Numbered from the stretch's first letter, positions 8,792 through 17,161 are shown. The stretch: 64,000 nt of DNA from Halomonas caseinilytica (GCF_001662305.1 NZ_BDEP01000014.1:171738-235737); one strand, 5' to 3'. Translations and numbers: made by a program. The notes: generated by a model not told the origin, from the sequence alone.

Positions 8792-9604
8792 ATGACTGTC
8801 ATGCAGGAGACGCGTTCTTCTCCGGGAGCGTTCATCGATTTCAGTCCCGATGTCACGAGCCTGGAGATTCGTGGTTTCGGCCTGCGCTACGGCGACAAGC
8901 CAGCGCTCGCCAACCTGTCGTTACGGGTGCCGCGCCATCGGGTCACGGCCTTCATCGGTCCTTCGGGGTGTGGCAAGTCGACGCTTTTGCGTGCGCTCAA
9001 CCGTCTGCATGACCTCAACGAGGATGTGACATGGGAAGGTACCATCCGCCTCGAGGGGCAGGACATTCATGCTCCCGAGGTCGCCGTGGCGGAATTGCGT
9101 CGTCGGGTGGGCATGGTCTTCCAGGCGCCCAATCCCTTCCCCATGTCGATCTATGACAACGTGGCCTTCGGGCTGCGGCTGCAGGGAAGGATGCCCAAGC
9201 GGCGGGTCGACGACATCGTCGAATGGGCGCTGCGCTCGTCGGCGTTGTGGGATGAGGTGAAGGACCGCTTGCGGGCCTCCGCCTGGTCGTTGTCCGGTGG
9301 CCAGCAGCAGCGTCTGGTGATCGCCCGTACCCTGGCCGTGGGGCCCGAAGTACTGCTGCTCGACGAACCGGCCTCGGCACTGGACCCGATTTCCACGCTC
9401 AAGGTTGAAGAACTGATCCGCAACCTGAAGTCGAGCCTGACCCTGGTGCTGGTCACGCACAACATGCAGCAGGCGGCACGGGTCTCGGACTACACCGCCT
9501 TCCTGCAGGACGGCGAACTGGTGGAGTATGCCCCCACCGACACGCTGTTCACCAATCCGCGCCTTGCGCGTACCGAGAATTACATTACCGGACGCATGGC
9601 CTGA
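8792..9604 (+). CDS. pstB: Phosphate ABC transporter ATPase PstB
   Basis: Cytoplasmic ATPase that powers PstCA. The motifs are complete: Walker [11 protein letters not shown]-loop [15 protein letters not shown] (the PNPFP form typical of PstB), signature [14 protein letters not shown], Walker [15 protein letters not shown] and H-loop [13 protein letters not shown]. 270 residues. ATG 8792 is chosen because AAGGGGA (8779-8785) sits six bases before it; a TTG immediately upstream is in frame. It follows pstA by 33 bases and precedes phoU by 24. Confidence 0.94.
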   Translation: MTVMQETRSSPGAFIDFSPDVTSLEIRGFGLRYGDKPALANLSLRVPRHRVTAFIGPSGCGKSTLLRALNRLHDLNEDVTWEGTIRLEGQDIHAPEVAVAELRRRVGMVFQAPNPFPMSIYDNVAFGLRLQGRMPKRRVDDIVEWALRSSALWDEVKDRLRASAWSLSGGQQQRLVIARTLAVGPEVLLLDEPASALDPISTLKVEELIRNLKSSLTLVLVTHNMQQAARVSDYTAFLQDGELVEYAPTDTLFTNPRLARTENYITGRMA

Positions 9605-9628
9605 TGGCCCTGCTCCCAGGAGAGTCTC

Positions 9629-10351
9629 ATGGACATCACCAGTGACATTCACAGCCAGCATATCTCTCGCCAGTTCAATCATGAGCTCGAGGAACTCAAG
9701 ACCCACCTGATGGCCATGGGCGGTCTGGTCGAAAAGCAGGTGCAGGACGCCGTGAGCGCTCTTCTCGAGGGCGATTCCTCGCTGGCCGAACGGGTCGTGG
9801 ACAATGACCGCGCCGTCAACGACATGCAGATCAAGATCGACGACGAGTGCACCCGCGTGCTGGCTCGACGCCAGCCTGCCGCCTCCGATCTGCGCCTGGT
9901 GCTGGCGGTAATCCGTGCCGCCTCCGATCTGGAACGCATCGGTGACGAAGCCAGCAAGATCGCCCGTAATGCCATCGAACTCATCGACAACAATGTCGGC
10001 GGACGTGGGTTCGTCGAAGTGCGCATCATCAGTGAGCATGTGCGTCGCATGATGCGCGACGCCCTGACCTCCTTTGCCCGCTTCGACACCGAGCTGGCCC
10101 TGCAGGTCGTACAGGAGGATGAGCAGGTCGACAACGAATACCAGACGGCCATGCGTTCGCTGATGACCTTCATGATGGAGGATGCTCGTTCGATCTCGCC
10201 GGTACTCGGCATCATGTGGATCCTGCGGGCCCTGGAGCGTGTCGGCGACCACGCCAACAACCTGGCCGAGTATGTCGTCTACCTGGTCAAGGGACTCGAC
10301 ATTCGCCATACGGATCCGGATGATCTCGATCAGGAGCTCGGCGAGAGCTGA
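9629..10351 (+). CDS. phoU: Phosphate-signalling protein PhoU
   Basis: Accessory protein linking Pst transporter activity to the PhoR kinase and holding the Pho regulon off when phosphate is abundant. Two PhoU helical repeats are visible, each with the acidic metal-binding signature: DLERIGDEASKIARN near residues 95-110 and ALERVGDHANNLAEY near 197-212. 240 residues, as usual. It ends the pst operon and is followed by a hairpin at 10382-10410. CAGGAGA lies at 9617-9623, before ATG 9629. Confidence 0.95.
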   Translation: MDITSDIHSQHISRQFNHELEELKTHLMAMGGLVEKQVQDAVSALLEGDSSLAERVVDNDRAVNDMQIKIDDECTRVLARRQPAASDLRLVLAVIRAASDLERIGDEASKIARNAIELIDNNVGGRGFVEVRIISEHVRRMMRDALTSFARFDTELALQVVQEDEQVDNEYQTAMRSLMTFMMEDARSISPVLGIMWILRALERVGDHANNLAEYVVYLVKGLDIRHTDPDDLDQELGES

Positions 10352-10381
10352 AGCCGCCCTCGCCGGGGCACGCTATGTGAC

Positions 10382-10410
10382 ATGGGCCGTCGCCATGAGC
10401 GGCGGCCCAT
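10382..10410 (+). terminator. Hairpin after phoU
   Basis: ATGGGCCGTCGC and GCGGCGGCCCAT form a 12-base stem with one mismatch around a short loop, between phoU and cysZ. No T-run follows, so it could end the pst operon factor-dependently or just be a stable structure. Confidence 0.5.
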
Positions 10411-10437
10411 GTCGTCGTGATCGAGGATATTGAACCC

Positions 10438-11190
10438 ATGCTGGATGCTTTCACGGCGCTTTCCCGGGGGACTCGCCTGGTCTATACGCGCGGGCTGCGG
10501 CGCTATGTGTTCCTGCCGATACTTGCCAACCTGCTCGTCTACGGGAGCATGCTGACTTATGTGCTGAGCCATTTCGGTGGCTGGCTGGACGGCTGGATGG
10601 CGATGGTGCCGGGATGGCTCGATTGGCTCTCCTGGCTGATCTGGCCGTTGTTCGTGATCAGTCTGGTGCTGATCGTGTTCTTTACCTTCACCCTGGTGAC
10701 GCACCTGATCGCCGCGCCTTTCTACGGCTTTCTGGCGGAAAAGGTCGAGATCGAGGTGACCGGGCGTGCACCGCTGGACGATCGGAGCCTGGTGCGTGCC
10801 GGCATCGATGCCCTCGGGCGCGAGTTGGTCAAGCTGGCCTACATCCTGCCGCGCATGGCGATCCTGTTCGTGATCAGCTGGATTCCCGTGATCAACCTGA
10901 TCGCACCACTGCTGTGGGGCGCCTTCACGGCCTGGACCATGGCCATCACCTATCTCGATTATCCCATGGACAACAACAAGGTGAGCTTCGCCGACATGCG
11001 CCGGCGGCTTGCGGCGCGCCGTTGGTCGACCCTGACCTATGGCGGCTGGGTGACGCTGATCACCTGGGTGCCCCTGGCCAACCTCTTCCTGCTGCCCGGC
11101 GCCGTGGCCGCTGCGGTGTTGATGTGGGATCGCCATTATCGGGAACTCGCCCCGATCGGCGAAGGTATCGTCCCGCCCCGGTCGCGCTGA
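10438..11190 (+). CDS. cysZ: Sulfate transporter CysZ-like protein
   Basis: Inner-membrane protein of the CysZ/EI24 family, which mediates sulfate uptake for cysteine synthesis. The 250-residue protein has hydrophobic segments at about 22-45, 58-85, 140-165 and 195-225. Family positions are recognisable: YTRGLRRYVFLPIL near the start, LIAAPFYGFLAEKVE, and ITYLDYPMDNNKVSF, which matches the QYCDYPFDNHKVPF stretch of E. coli CysZ. ATG 10438 is chosen because GAGGAT lies nine bases upstream; a GTG at 10417 is in frame. It lies between phoU and the convergent phoR, with 13 bases to the phoR end, so it splits the Pho block. Confidence 0.85.
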   Translation: MLDAFTALSRGTRLVYTRGLRRYVFLPILANLLVYGSMLTYVLSHFGGWLDGWMAMVPGWLDWLSWLIWPLFVISLVLIVFFTFTLVTHLIAAPFYGFLAEKVEIEVTGRAPLDDRSLVRAGIDALGRELVKLAYILPRMAILFVISWIPVINLIAPLLWGAFTAWTMAITYLDYPMDNNKVSFADMRRRLAARRWSTLTYGGWVTLITWVPLANLFLLPGAVAAAVLMWDRHYRELAPIGEGIVPPRSR

Positions 11191-11203
11191 ACGATACCAG
11201 GGA

Positions 11204-12526
11204 TCAGGCTTGCTGTTGGCGGCCGCTGTCGCTTTCGGCGGCGACCAGCCGCTCATCGGGAAACACGCAGCGAAAGGTGGCGCCTTCGCCGAGGCGGGAA
11301 TCGATCTCGAGCCGTGCGTCGTGGCGCAGCAGCACGTGCTTGACGATGGCCAGGCCTAGCCCGGTGCCTCCGGTGGCCGTGCTGCGCCCTTTGTCGACCC
11401 GGTAGAAGCGTTCGGTGAGGCGCGGAATGTGGTGCGAGTCGATCCCCTCGCCGTCGTCTTCCACCTCCAGGCAGGCGCCGCCTGCATGGCGTGTCCAGCG
11501 CAGGACGATATGGCTTTGTTCCCCGGCATAGCGCACGGCGTTGAAGGCGAGGTTGGACAAGGCGCTGTGGATTTCCTTCTCGCTGCCGAGCAGGCGGCGG
11601 GATTCGTCGATCTCCACGTCGAAATGATGGCGGCCGTCGGAAAGCGCCTCGGCATCGCGGCGGACATGATCCAGCAGGCCGGTGAGATCGATGGGAGTGT
11701 CGTCCTGACCGCCCTGATCGATCTCGAGCCTTGACAGCAGCAGCAGGTCGTTGACCAGGTTCTGCATTCGCGTCGTCTGGCTGCGCATCTGCTCGAAACC
11801 GCGTCCCAGTCGGCCGGGCAACTGATCGGCCATGTCGCCATAGGTTTCCAGATAGCCGCTCAGTACCGTCAAAGGTGTCCGCAGCTCATGGGAGACGTTG
11901 GCCACGAAGTCGCGCCGCATCTGCTCGAGGCGATGCAAGCGCGTGATATCGCGGGCCATCACCAGGCGTTCATCGTCGCCGTACAGGGTGATCTGGAACT
12001 GCAGGATCATCTGCTCGTCGATGGGGGAGTTCAATGTCAGGGGTTCGCGATAATCGCGAGCCTGAAAGTAGTCGATGAAGCGTGGATCGCGCAGCAGGTT
12101 GGTGATGTGCTGGCCGCGGTCATGGGCGGGCTTAAGTCCCAGCATGCGTTCGGCGGCACTGTTCCACCATTCCATGTCGCCATGGCGGTCGAGCATGACC
12201 ACGCTGTCGCGCATCGCCTCGGAGGATTCCTGGATCCGCCTCAAGGTGTCGCGCAGGCGTCGCTGGGTAATGCGCTGGCCCTTCTGGTAGCGGTAGAGGC
12301 GATCGAACAGCTCGCCCCACAGCCCCGAAGCGGCCGGAGGCTCATCATGCGGATGATGGGCCAGCCATTCGTGCAGGGCGTGCAACTGGCGCAGCTGATA
12401 GGCTAGCTGGAGCGCCAGGGCCACCGCGATACCGGCGCCGATGGCGGAGAAGGGCCAGCCGATCAGGGCACCGATGGCGGTCAAGCCCACCAGGCGCCAG
12501 AGTTCTCGTTTCCAGAGCCGACTCAC
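11204..12526 (-). CDS. phoR: Phosphate regulon sensor kinase PhoR
   Basis: Membrane-bound histidine kinase that phosphorylates PhoB when phosphate is scarce. Two membrane helices lie at about residues 9-45, followed by a charged linker, a PAS domain (SVVMLDRHGDMEWWN), the dimerisation helix with phospho-acceptor His213 in FVANVSHELRTPLT, and the ATPase domain with N (ALSNLAFNAVRYA), G1 (DDGEGID), F (ERFYRVD) and G2 (GGTGLGLAIV) boxes. 440 residues against 431 in E. coli. The start is taken as GTG 12526, two bases from the phoB stop with AAGGGC upstream, giving a coupled phoB-phoR unit. Confidence 0.93.
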   Translation of the reverse strand: MSRLWKRELWRLVGLTAIGALIGWPFSAIGAGIAVALALQLAYQLRQLHALHEWLAHHPHDEPPAASGLWGELFDRLYRYQKGQRITQRRLRDTLRRIQESSEAMRDSVVMLDRHGDMEWWNSAAERMLGLKPAHDRGQHITNLLRDPRFIDYFQARDYREPLTLNSPIDEQMILQFQITLYGDDERLVMARDITRLHRLEQMRRDFVANVSHELRTPLTVLSGYLETYGDMADQLPGRLGRGFEQMRSQTTRMQNLVNDLLLLSRLEIDQGGQDDTPIDLTGLLDHVRRDAEALSDGRHHFDVEIDESRRLLGSEKEIHSALSNLAFNAVRYAGEQSHIVLRWTRHAGGACLEVEDDGEGIDSHHIPRLTERFYRVDKGRSTATGGTGLGLAIVKHVLLRHDARLEIDSRLGEGATFRCVFPDERLVAAESDSGRQQQA

Positions 12527-12527
12527 G

Positions 12528-13217
12528 TCAGCCCTTGGCGGAGAAACGGTAGCCCGTACCACGCACGGTCTGGATCAACTGCTGGTACGGGTCGCCCAGC
12601 GCCTTGCGCAGGCGGCGAATGTGCACATCCACGGTACGCTCCTCGACATAGACGTTGCCTCCCCATACCTGGTCGAGCAATTGTCCTCGTGTGTAGGCGC
12701 GTTCCTGGTGAGTCATGAAGAACTGCAACAGGCGATATTCGGTAGGACCGACTTCCAGGGACTTGCCGTCGACGCTGACGCGGTGGCTGACCGGGTCGAG
12801 TATCAGGCCGTCGACTTCCACCGGATCCTCGACGCCATGGGGCGTCGAGCGGCGCAGCACCGCCTTGAGACGGGCAACCAGTTCCCGGGGCGAAAAGGGC
12901 TTGGTGATATAGTCGTCGGCGCCGGATTCCAGCCCCTGGATCTTGTTGTCCTCTTCGCTCTTGGCCGTGAGCATGATGAGTGGCAGCTCGGCGGTGGCCT
13001 CCTCGCGCTTCAGGCGGCGAGCGAGCTCGATGCCGCTGGTCCCGGGCATCATCCAGTCGAGCAGTACCAGATCAGGTTGGTGGTCGACGATCATGGCATG
13101 GGCGGTCTGGGCATTGTCCGCCTCGAGGACATGATAGTCGGCCATCTCCAGCGCAACGGCGATCATTTCGCGGATCGGCGCTTCATCATCGACGATCAGT
13201 ACGGTCTTGGCGGTCAT
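12528..13217 (-). CDS. phoB: Phosphate regulon response regulator PhoB
   Basis: DNA-binding response regulator that activates pst and other phosphate genes. The receiver domain (1-120) has the acid pair Asp10/Asp11, phospho-acceptor Asp54 in LLDWMMPG, the conserved Thr of IMLTAK and Lys in YITKPFSP. The C-terminal winged-helix domain ends with RTVDVHIRRLRKAL and VRGTGYRF, the OmpR/PhoB recognition region. 229 residues, exactly the usual length. A Pho box 58-75 bases upstream indicates autoregulation. phoR follows after one base. Confidence 0.96.
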   Translation of the reverse strand: MTAKTVLIVDDEAPIREMIAVALEMADYHVLEADNAQTAHAMIVDHQPDLVLLDWMMPGTSGIELARRLKREEATAELPLIMLTAKSEEDNKIQGLESGADDYITKPFSPRELVARLKAVLRRSTPHGVEDPVEVDGLILDPVSHRVSVDGKSLEVGPTEYRLLQFFMTHQERAYTRGQLLDQVWGGNVYVEERTVDVHIRRLRKALGDPYQQLIQTVRGTGYRFSAKG

Positions 13218-13274
13218 CCCGGGGCCTCATGGTCAAGGTCAATGACAAGTCGGTGACGATGACAGCATTTCTTT

Positions 13275-13292
13275 ATGACAATACCGTGACAA
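13275..13292 (-). promoter_or_regulatory. Pho box upstream of phoB
   Basis: On the minus strand, TTGTCAC (13292-13286), a 4-base spacer GGTA and TTGTCAT (13281-13275) form a canonical Pho box. Two further TGTCAT words lie nearer to phoB (13265-13259 and 13248-13242), out of the 11-base register. It implies autoregulation of phoB-phoR. Confidence 0.75.
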
Positions 13293-13325
13293 CCTCGTCT
13301 TGTCGCCTTCTTGTGGGAACCGATT

Positions 13326-14219
13326 TCAGCCGCCGAGCGATGGCCACCAGGAGAGTCCAATACCCGCAAAGACCAGCAGGCCCGACCAATGATTGTTGAG
13401 GAAGGCCTGGAAGCAGCGGTCGCGATCCCGACCATGGATCAAGCGCTGCTGGTGCACGAAGGTCGCCGCCATGGCGGCCAGCCCCAGCCAGAAGAAGCCG
13501 CCCAGGCTCAACGATAGCCCCACTTTGGCCAGCAGGGCCAGGGTGACGAACTGCAGCAGGCCGATCATCAGCTTGTCGGCGCGACCGAACAGCACGGCTG
13601 TGGACTTGATGCCGATCTTCAGGTCGTCATCCCGGTCGACCATCGCATACTCGGTATCATAGGCCACGGTCCAGGCCACGTTGGCCGCCATCAGCAGCCA
13701 GGCTTCGGTCGGAATATGGCCGAGCACCGCGCCGAATGCCATGGGAATGCCCCAGGAGAAGGCGGCACCCAGGAAGACCTGGGGAAGATGGGTGTAGCGC
13801 TTCATGAAGGGATAGATGAAGGCGAGGAAAACGCCACCGACCGACAGCATCACTGTAAAAGGATTGGTGAACCACACCAGGACGAAGGCGAGCAGCACCA
13901 GAGTGACGAAAAGTCCCTTGGCCTCCCGCTCACTGATCCGGCCCGTGGCGAGAGGGCGGTTGCGGGTGCGCTTGACGTGACCGTCGAAATGCCGGTCGGC
14001 GTAATCGTTGACCACGCAGCCTGCGGCGCGCATCAGATAGACGCCGGCGACGAAGACCAGCACGATCCGGCGCTCGGGAACGCCCTGGGCCGCCATCCAA
14101 AGTGCCCAGAGGGTCGGCCACATCAACAGCCAGGTACCGATGGGCCGGTCGAGGCGGGTGAGATGCAGGAAATCGGGGAGTCGGGCCAGCCCGGAAGGGC
14201 GCATCAGGGATGAATCCAT
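13326..14219 (-). CDS. ubiA: 4-hydroxybenzoate octaprenyltransferase UbiA
   Basis: Inner-membrane prenyltransferase that joins a polyprenyl chain to 4-hydroxybenzoate in ubiquinone synthesis. It has about eight hydrophobic helices and the two Asp-rich prenyl-diphosphate/Mg sites: [15 protein letters not shown] near residue 72-87 and [13 protein letters not shown] near 190. 297 residues against 290 in E. coli. ATG 14219 is preferred to ATG 14234 because GAGAG lies seven bases before it. ubiC, which makes the 4-hydroxybenzoate substrate, is next upstream on the same strand, separated by a 130-base gap with an inverted repeat. Confidence 0.93.
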   Translation of the reverse strand: MDSSLMRPSGLARLPDFLHLTRLDRPIGTWLLMWPTLWALWMAAQGVPERRIVLVFVAGVYLMRAAGCVVNDYADRHFDGHVKRTRNRPLATGRISEREAKGLFVTLVLLAFVLVWFTNPFTVMLSVGGVFLAFIYPFMKRYTHLPQVFLGAAFSWGIPMAFGAVLGHIPTEAWLLMAANVAWTVAYDTEYAMVDRDDDLKIGIKSTAVLFGRADKLMIGLLQFVTLALLAKVGLSLSLGGFFWLGLAAMAATFVHQQRLIHGRDRDRCFQAFLNNHWSGLLVFAGIGLSWWPSLGG

Positions 14220-14307
14220 CAGGTTCTCTCGCATGGAGCGGCCCTGCCGGATGCCTCGTCCGGGGCGGAGAGCGCGGCGGGCGCGGACACGGTTTACGGG
14301 CGCTGTC

Positions 14308-14337
14308 TGAAAAGTGGACGAGCGCAGTCACTTTTCA
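14308..14337. promoter_or_regulatory. Inverted repeat between ubiC and ubiA
   Basis: TGAAAAGTG (14308-14316) and CACTTTTCA (14329-14337) are a perfect 9-base inverted repeat with a 12-base loop, in the gap between ubiC and ubiA. It could be an operator or an mRNA hairpin separating the two genes. Confidence 0.4.
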
Positions 14338-14349
14338 AGAGTGTCTAGC

Positions 14350-14889
14350 CTAACGTGAAGGCAAGCCAAGATCATCCACCATGGCCTGCTGGAAGAACTC
14401 CTGAACGAGTACCGTGAAACGGTCATGTCGCAGGATCGAGCGGCGTCCCCAGGGACCTTCGGCATCGCAAAAGGGGCCCGAGGTTGCGCAGATCTCGATC
14501 GGACCGCGTTCGAGATCGGGTTGGCGGAACAGCCAACTGCCCATGGAGCGCTCGCCGAGCCGCTCCAGCCGGTAGTGGTCGTGAGCGGGATTCAGCGGTG
14601 CGACCGAGCGAGCCATGACCCAGGGACGATCGTCCAGGCACAACGCCACTTCACGGACCCAGGCGAGCTGGTGCATCGTCAGGCCCAGGGCGAGGGATTC
14701 GTCGCGGCTCGGATAGCCATGACGCTGGTCGAGCAGCCGGACCCGGAAGCGGCGTGGATGGCCGGCCTCGATCAGTCGCTCGGTCAGCGAATCCTGGGTG
14801 GCCAACCAATCCCACCAGCTGGGGCTCATGTCCGGACGGACAGCCGCCAGGGGACGCCATCGGGGTTCGAGTGATGGGTCGTTGCGCAA
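14350..14889 (-). CDS. ubiC: Chorismate pyruvate-lyase UbiC
   Basis: Cytoplasmic enzyme that cleaves chorismate to 4-hydroxybenzoate and pyruvate, the first committed step of ubiquinone synthesis. UbiC family positions are visible: WWDWLATQDSLTERL, VREVALCLDDRPWVMARSV, LGERSMGSWLF, and WGRRSILRHDRFTVLVQEFF with the substrate-binding arginines. I place the start at TTG 14889 because GGAGAG sits six bases upstream and the resulting 179 residues match the family (about 165-190); an ATG at 14946 in the same frame is an alternative. It lies immediately upstream of ubiA. Confidence 0.87.
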   Translation of the reverse strand: MRNDPSLEPRWRPLAAVRPDMSPSWWDWLATQDSLTERLIEAGHPRRFRVRLLDQRHGYPSRDESLALGLTMHQLAWVREVALCLDDRPWVMARSVAPLNPAHDHYRLERLGERSMGSWLFRQPDLERGPIEICATSGPFCDAEGPWGRRSILRHDRFTVLVQEFFQQAMVDDLGLPSR

Positions 14890-14931
14890 TTCGTGCTCTC
14901 CGCGTCCTATCCCGGGGGCGTCTAGTGTACC

Positions 14932-14946
14932 ATGTCGGGTCGACAT
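14932..14946. promoter_or_regulatory. Palindrome in the ubiC / rubredoxin reductase divergent region
   Basis: ATGTCG-GGT-CGACAT is a perfect 6-base dyad in the 101-base region shared by ubiC (minus) and the reductase gene (plus). It is placed where an operator for either promoter could lie; the ligand is unknown. Confidence 0.3.
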
Positions 14947-14990
14947 ACCGCCCCGTGGTGGGCCTGGCGGCCCGTGCAACGAGGATTTTC

Positions 14991-16151
14991 ATGACCGCTC
15001 CCCTGACCCTTATCGGCTCCGGCATGGCTGGTCTCGGCCTGGTACGCCAACTGCGTGCCCAGCAGCCGGAGCGGCCGATCACGCTGCTCACCGCCGACAG
15101 CGGTGACGATTACTCCAAGCCGATGCTGTCCACCGGCTTCTCCAAGCGCCTGCCTCCCGAGCGCCTGGCCAGCCGTTCCGCTTTCGACGTCGCCGAGACG
15201 CTCGATGTGGTGGTGCGTACCCGGACGCGTGTCGATGCCATCGAGCCGGCCGAGCGCCAGCTGGTCATCGGTGCCGAGCGCCTGCCCTTTGATGAGCTGG
15301 TGCTGGCCACCGGCGCGGTGCCCACGCCGCCCTTTGCCATTCCCGAGTCCCTGGCCGGACGGGTCTTCACCATCAACGATCTCGATGATTATCGCGCTTT
15401 CCACGCCGCCCTGGAGGCGCTGGGCAGGCCGGCGAGAGTGGCCATCGTCGGCATCGGCCTGGTGGGCTGCGAGTATGCCAACGACCTGACCGCTGGCGGA
15501 CACGCCGTCGAGATGATCGCGCCGGAGGCCGCTCCCTTGCCGCGCCTGTTGCCGGAACCTCTGGGCCATGCACTTGGCGAGGCCTTCGTCGAGGCCGGTA
15601 TCGTGCTGCACACAGGTCGCAGCGTGGTCGAGTTGACCGATGCCGGCGCCCGGGCCGGCGTCACCCTCGACGACGGCACCGACCTCGAAGCCGATCTGGT
15701 GCTGGTGGCCACCGGACTGCGGCCGCGCACCGAGCTTGCCGAGGCGGCGGGACTGTCGGTGGGTCCCGAGGGAATTCGTACCGATCGTTATCTCGCCACC
15801 TCGGTGCCGGGTATTCATGCCTTGGGGGACGTCGCGTGCGTCGATGGCATCAACGCCATGTACGTCCAGCCGCTGCAGGCCAGTGCCAAGGCGCTGGCGG
15901 CGACGCTTGCCGGCACCCCCACCGCCGTGCGTTATGGACCCTGGCCGGTACTGGTGAAGACCCCGTTGTTGCCGGTCGTCTCATTGCCGCCGCGAGAGAC
16001 GCCCGCAGGCTGGCGCATCGAGGGTGAGGGACGAGATCTGAGCGCCCTGGCCGAAGCCGAAGACGGACGTTTGATCGGATTTGCGTTGACGGGAAGCCAG
16101 GTACGTCGGAAAGTCGAACTGGCGCGGATCGCTCCGCCGTTGCTAGGCTAG
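14991..16151 (+). CDS. Rubredoxin-NAD(+) reductase-like FAD oxidoreductase
   Basis: Class I pyridine nucleotide-disulfide-type flavoprotein without redox cysteines, most like rubredoxin reductase (RubB/AlkT family), which passes electrons from NAD(P)H to rubredoxin. Two dinucleotide folds are present: FAD site GSGMAGLGLVRQL at residues 8-20 and NAD site VGIGLVGCEYANDL near 150-163. The second FAD motif is SVPGIHALGDVACV. 386 residues, as in Pseudomonas RubB. ATG 14991 follows GAGGAT. In Pseudomonas, rubA and rubB genes lie in this same ubiC-hup neighbourhood; no rubredoxin gene is adjacent here. NADH peroxidase or nitrite-type reductases are less likely alternatives. Confidence 0.8.
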   Translation: MTAPLTLIGSGMAGLGLVRQLRAQQPERPITLLTADSGDDYSKPMLSTGFSKRLPPERLASRSAFDVAETLDVVVRTRTRVDAIEPAERQLVIGAERLPFDELVLATGAVPTPPFAIPESLAGRVFTINDLDDYRAFHAALEALGRPARVAIVGIGLVGCEYANDLTAGGHAVEMIAPEAAPLPRLLPEPLGHALGEAFVEAGIVLHTGRSVVELTDAGARAGVTLDDGTDLEADLVLVATGLRPRTELAEAAGLSVGPEGIRTDRYLATSVPGIHALGDVACVDGINAMYVQPLQASAKALAATLAGTPTAVRYGPWPVLVKTPLLPVVSLPPRETPAGWRIEGEGRDLSALAEAEDGRLIGFALTGSQVRRKVELARIAPPLLG

Positions 16152-16378
16152 AGTCGTCGACGACGGCGCCACCCGGTGTCTCCGGTTGTCGGCCGTTGTG
16201 AGCGGGCACCACTTGGCGTGTCACCAACGAGGCTGTCGCCCATGGGGCCCGGGTCCTTCGAGACAGGGTTGCCGATGGCCGTGCGATGGGCGGAGTCGAA
16301 CGATTCATGGTCGAAGAACCCGAAGAACAAGAGTGCCGGTGGGACGACACCGGTAGGATGTCAAACAAGGAGGGCTGT

Positions 16379-16654
16379 ATGCGCAAACCAGAACTCGCCG
16401 CGGCGATTGCCGAGCGTGCCGATCTATCCAAGGACAAGGCCAGTCAGGTACTCAATGTCATTCTCGATGAGATTACCGGCAGTGTGTCCGACGGGAAGGA
16501 TGTGTCATTGATCGGTTTTGGAACCTTCACCGTGCGCGAGCGAGCTGCCCGCACCGGCAAGAACCCCCAGACCGGTGAGCCGCTTACCATCCCGGCCAGC
16601 AAGACGGTGGCTTTCAAGCCGGGCAAAGGGCTCAAGGACGCTGTTGCCAAGTAA
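16379..16654 (+). CDS. hup: DNA-binding protein HU
   Basis: Histone-like protein that bends and compacts DNA. The 91-residue sequence has the full HU fold, with helices MRKPELAAAIAERADLSK and KASQVLNVILDEI, the GFGTFTVRERAART saddle, the GKNPQTGEPL arm tip and IPASKTVAFKPGKGLKDAV. AGGAGG at 16369-16374 fixes ATG 16379. It is preceded by 227 bases without a gene that I could identify, and followed by a strong hairpin. HU-alpha versus HU-beta cannot be decided from this alone. Confidence 0.96.
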   Translation: MRKPELAAAIAERADLSKDKASQVLNVILDEITGSVSDGKDVSLIGFGTFTVRERAARTGKNPQTGEPLTIPASKTVAFKPGKGLKDAVAK

Positions 16655-16668
16655 AGGCCCGTCCCGGC

Positions 16669-16693
16669 ACGGCCCGCCATTGTGGCGGGCCGT
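16669..16693 (+). terminator. Terminator after hup
   Basis: ACGGCCCGCCA and TGGCGGGCCGT form a perfect 11-base stem with a 3-base loop 14 bases after the HU stop. The downstream tract is only weakly T-rich. Confidence 0.7.
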
Positions 16694-16729
16694 GAATTTC
16701 CCTCCCGAAACAGCCTCGGATATCCCTGC

Positions 16730-17086
16730 ATGAAGCTTCGAGTGATGTTGTGGGTGCTGGGTGTGCTGCTCAAGCGAGCCCTGCGCCGGAAGTCCCGATT
16801 CCGTGAACGCCTGACCGAGATGCGTGGGCTGGACTGGGGTATCGCCACCGAAGATCTCTCCATTGCCCGTCATTACCGGATGTCGCCGCAAGGTATCGAG
16901 ACCGGCACTGGCCTGCCGGTGGATCTCGATCTGGAGCTGCGTTTCGAGGATGCCGCCTCTGCGGTACGCATCCTTCGCAAGCCGACCCAGCAAGCCTTCC
17001 TCGACGGCATGATGGCAGGCAAGGTGCGTCTGGTCGGCGATTCCGGTGACTTGAACCGGTTACAGAAGTTGCTGCGCGATATCTGA
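16730..17086 (+). CDS. Small protein with SCP2-like C-terminal half
   Basis: 118-residue protein. The first 18 residues are hydrophobic and basic (MLWVLGVLLKRALRRK), suggesting membrane association. The second half resembles a sterol-carrier-protein-2 (SCP2) lipid-binding fold: PVDLDLELRFEDAA, then TQQAFLDGMMAGKVRLVGDS and a closing LNRLQKLL helix. SCP2 proteins in gammaproteobacteria include UbiJ and UbiT, which help ubiquinone synthesis; ubiA and ubiC lie 2-3 kb away, but this link is only inference. It sits between hup and the FUSC gene, each side bounded by a hairpin, so it is probably a single-gene unit. Confidence 0.6.
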   Translation: MKLRVMLWVLGVLLKRALRRKSRFRERLTEMRGLDWGIATEDLSIARHYRMSPQGIETGTGLPVDLDLELRFEDAASAVRILRKPTQQAFLDGMMAGKVRLVGDSGDLNRLQKLLRDI

Positions 17087-17089
17087 AAG

Positions 17090-17114
17090 GGCCGCAAGCC
17101 GGCTCTTTGCGGCC
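17090..17114 (+). terminator. Hairpin after the SCP2-like gene
   Basis: GGCCGCAA (17090-17097) pairs with TTGCGGCC (17107-17114) directly after the stop codon. A stable stem without a clear T-run. Confidence 0.5.
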
Positions 17115-17143
17115 GAGGCGTCGGCGAACTGCTGAGGAAGCGT

Positions 17144-17161
17144 TATACTAAAGTCTAGTAT
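17144..17161 (+). promoter_or_regulatory. Palindrome overlapping a -10 element before the FUSC gene
   Basis: TATACT (17144-17149) is a near-consensus -10. ATACTA-AAGTC-TAGTAT (17145-17161), a perfect 6-base inverted repeat, overlaps it, the arrangement expected for a repressor operator. No convincing -35 is seen. The only downstream gene on this strand is the YccS-like membrane protein. Confidence 0.4.
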
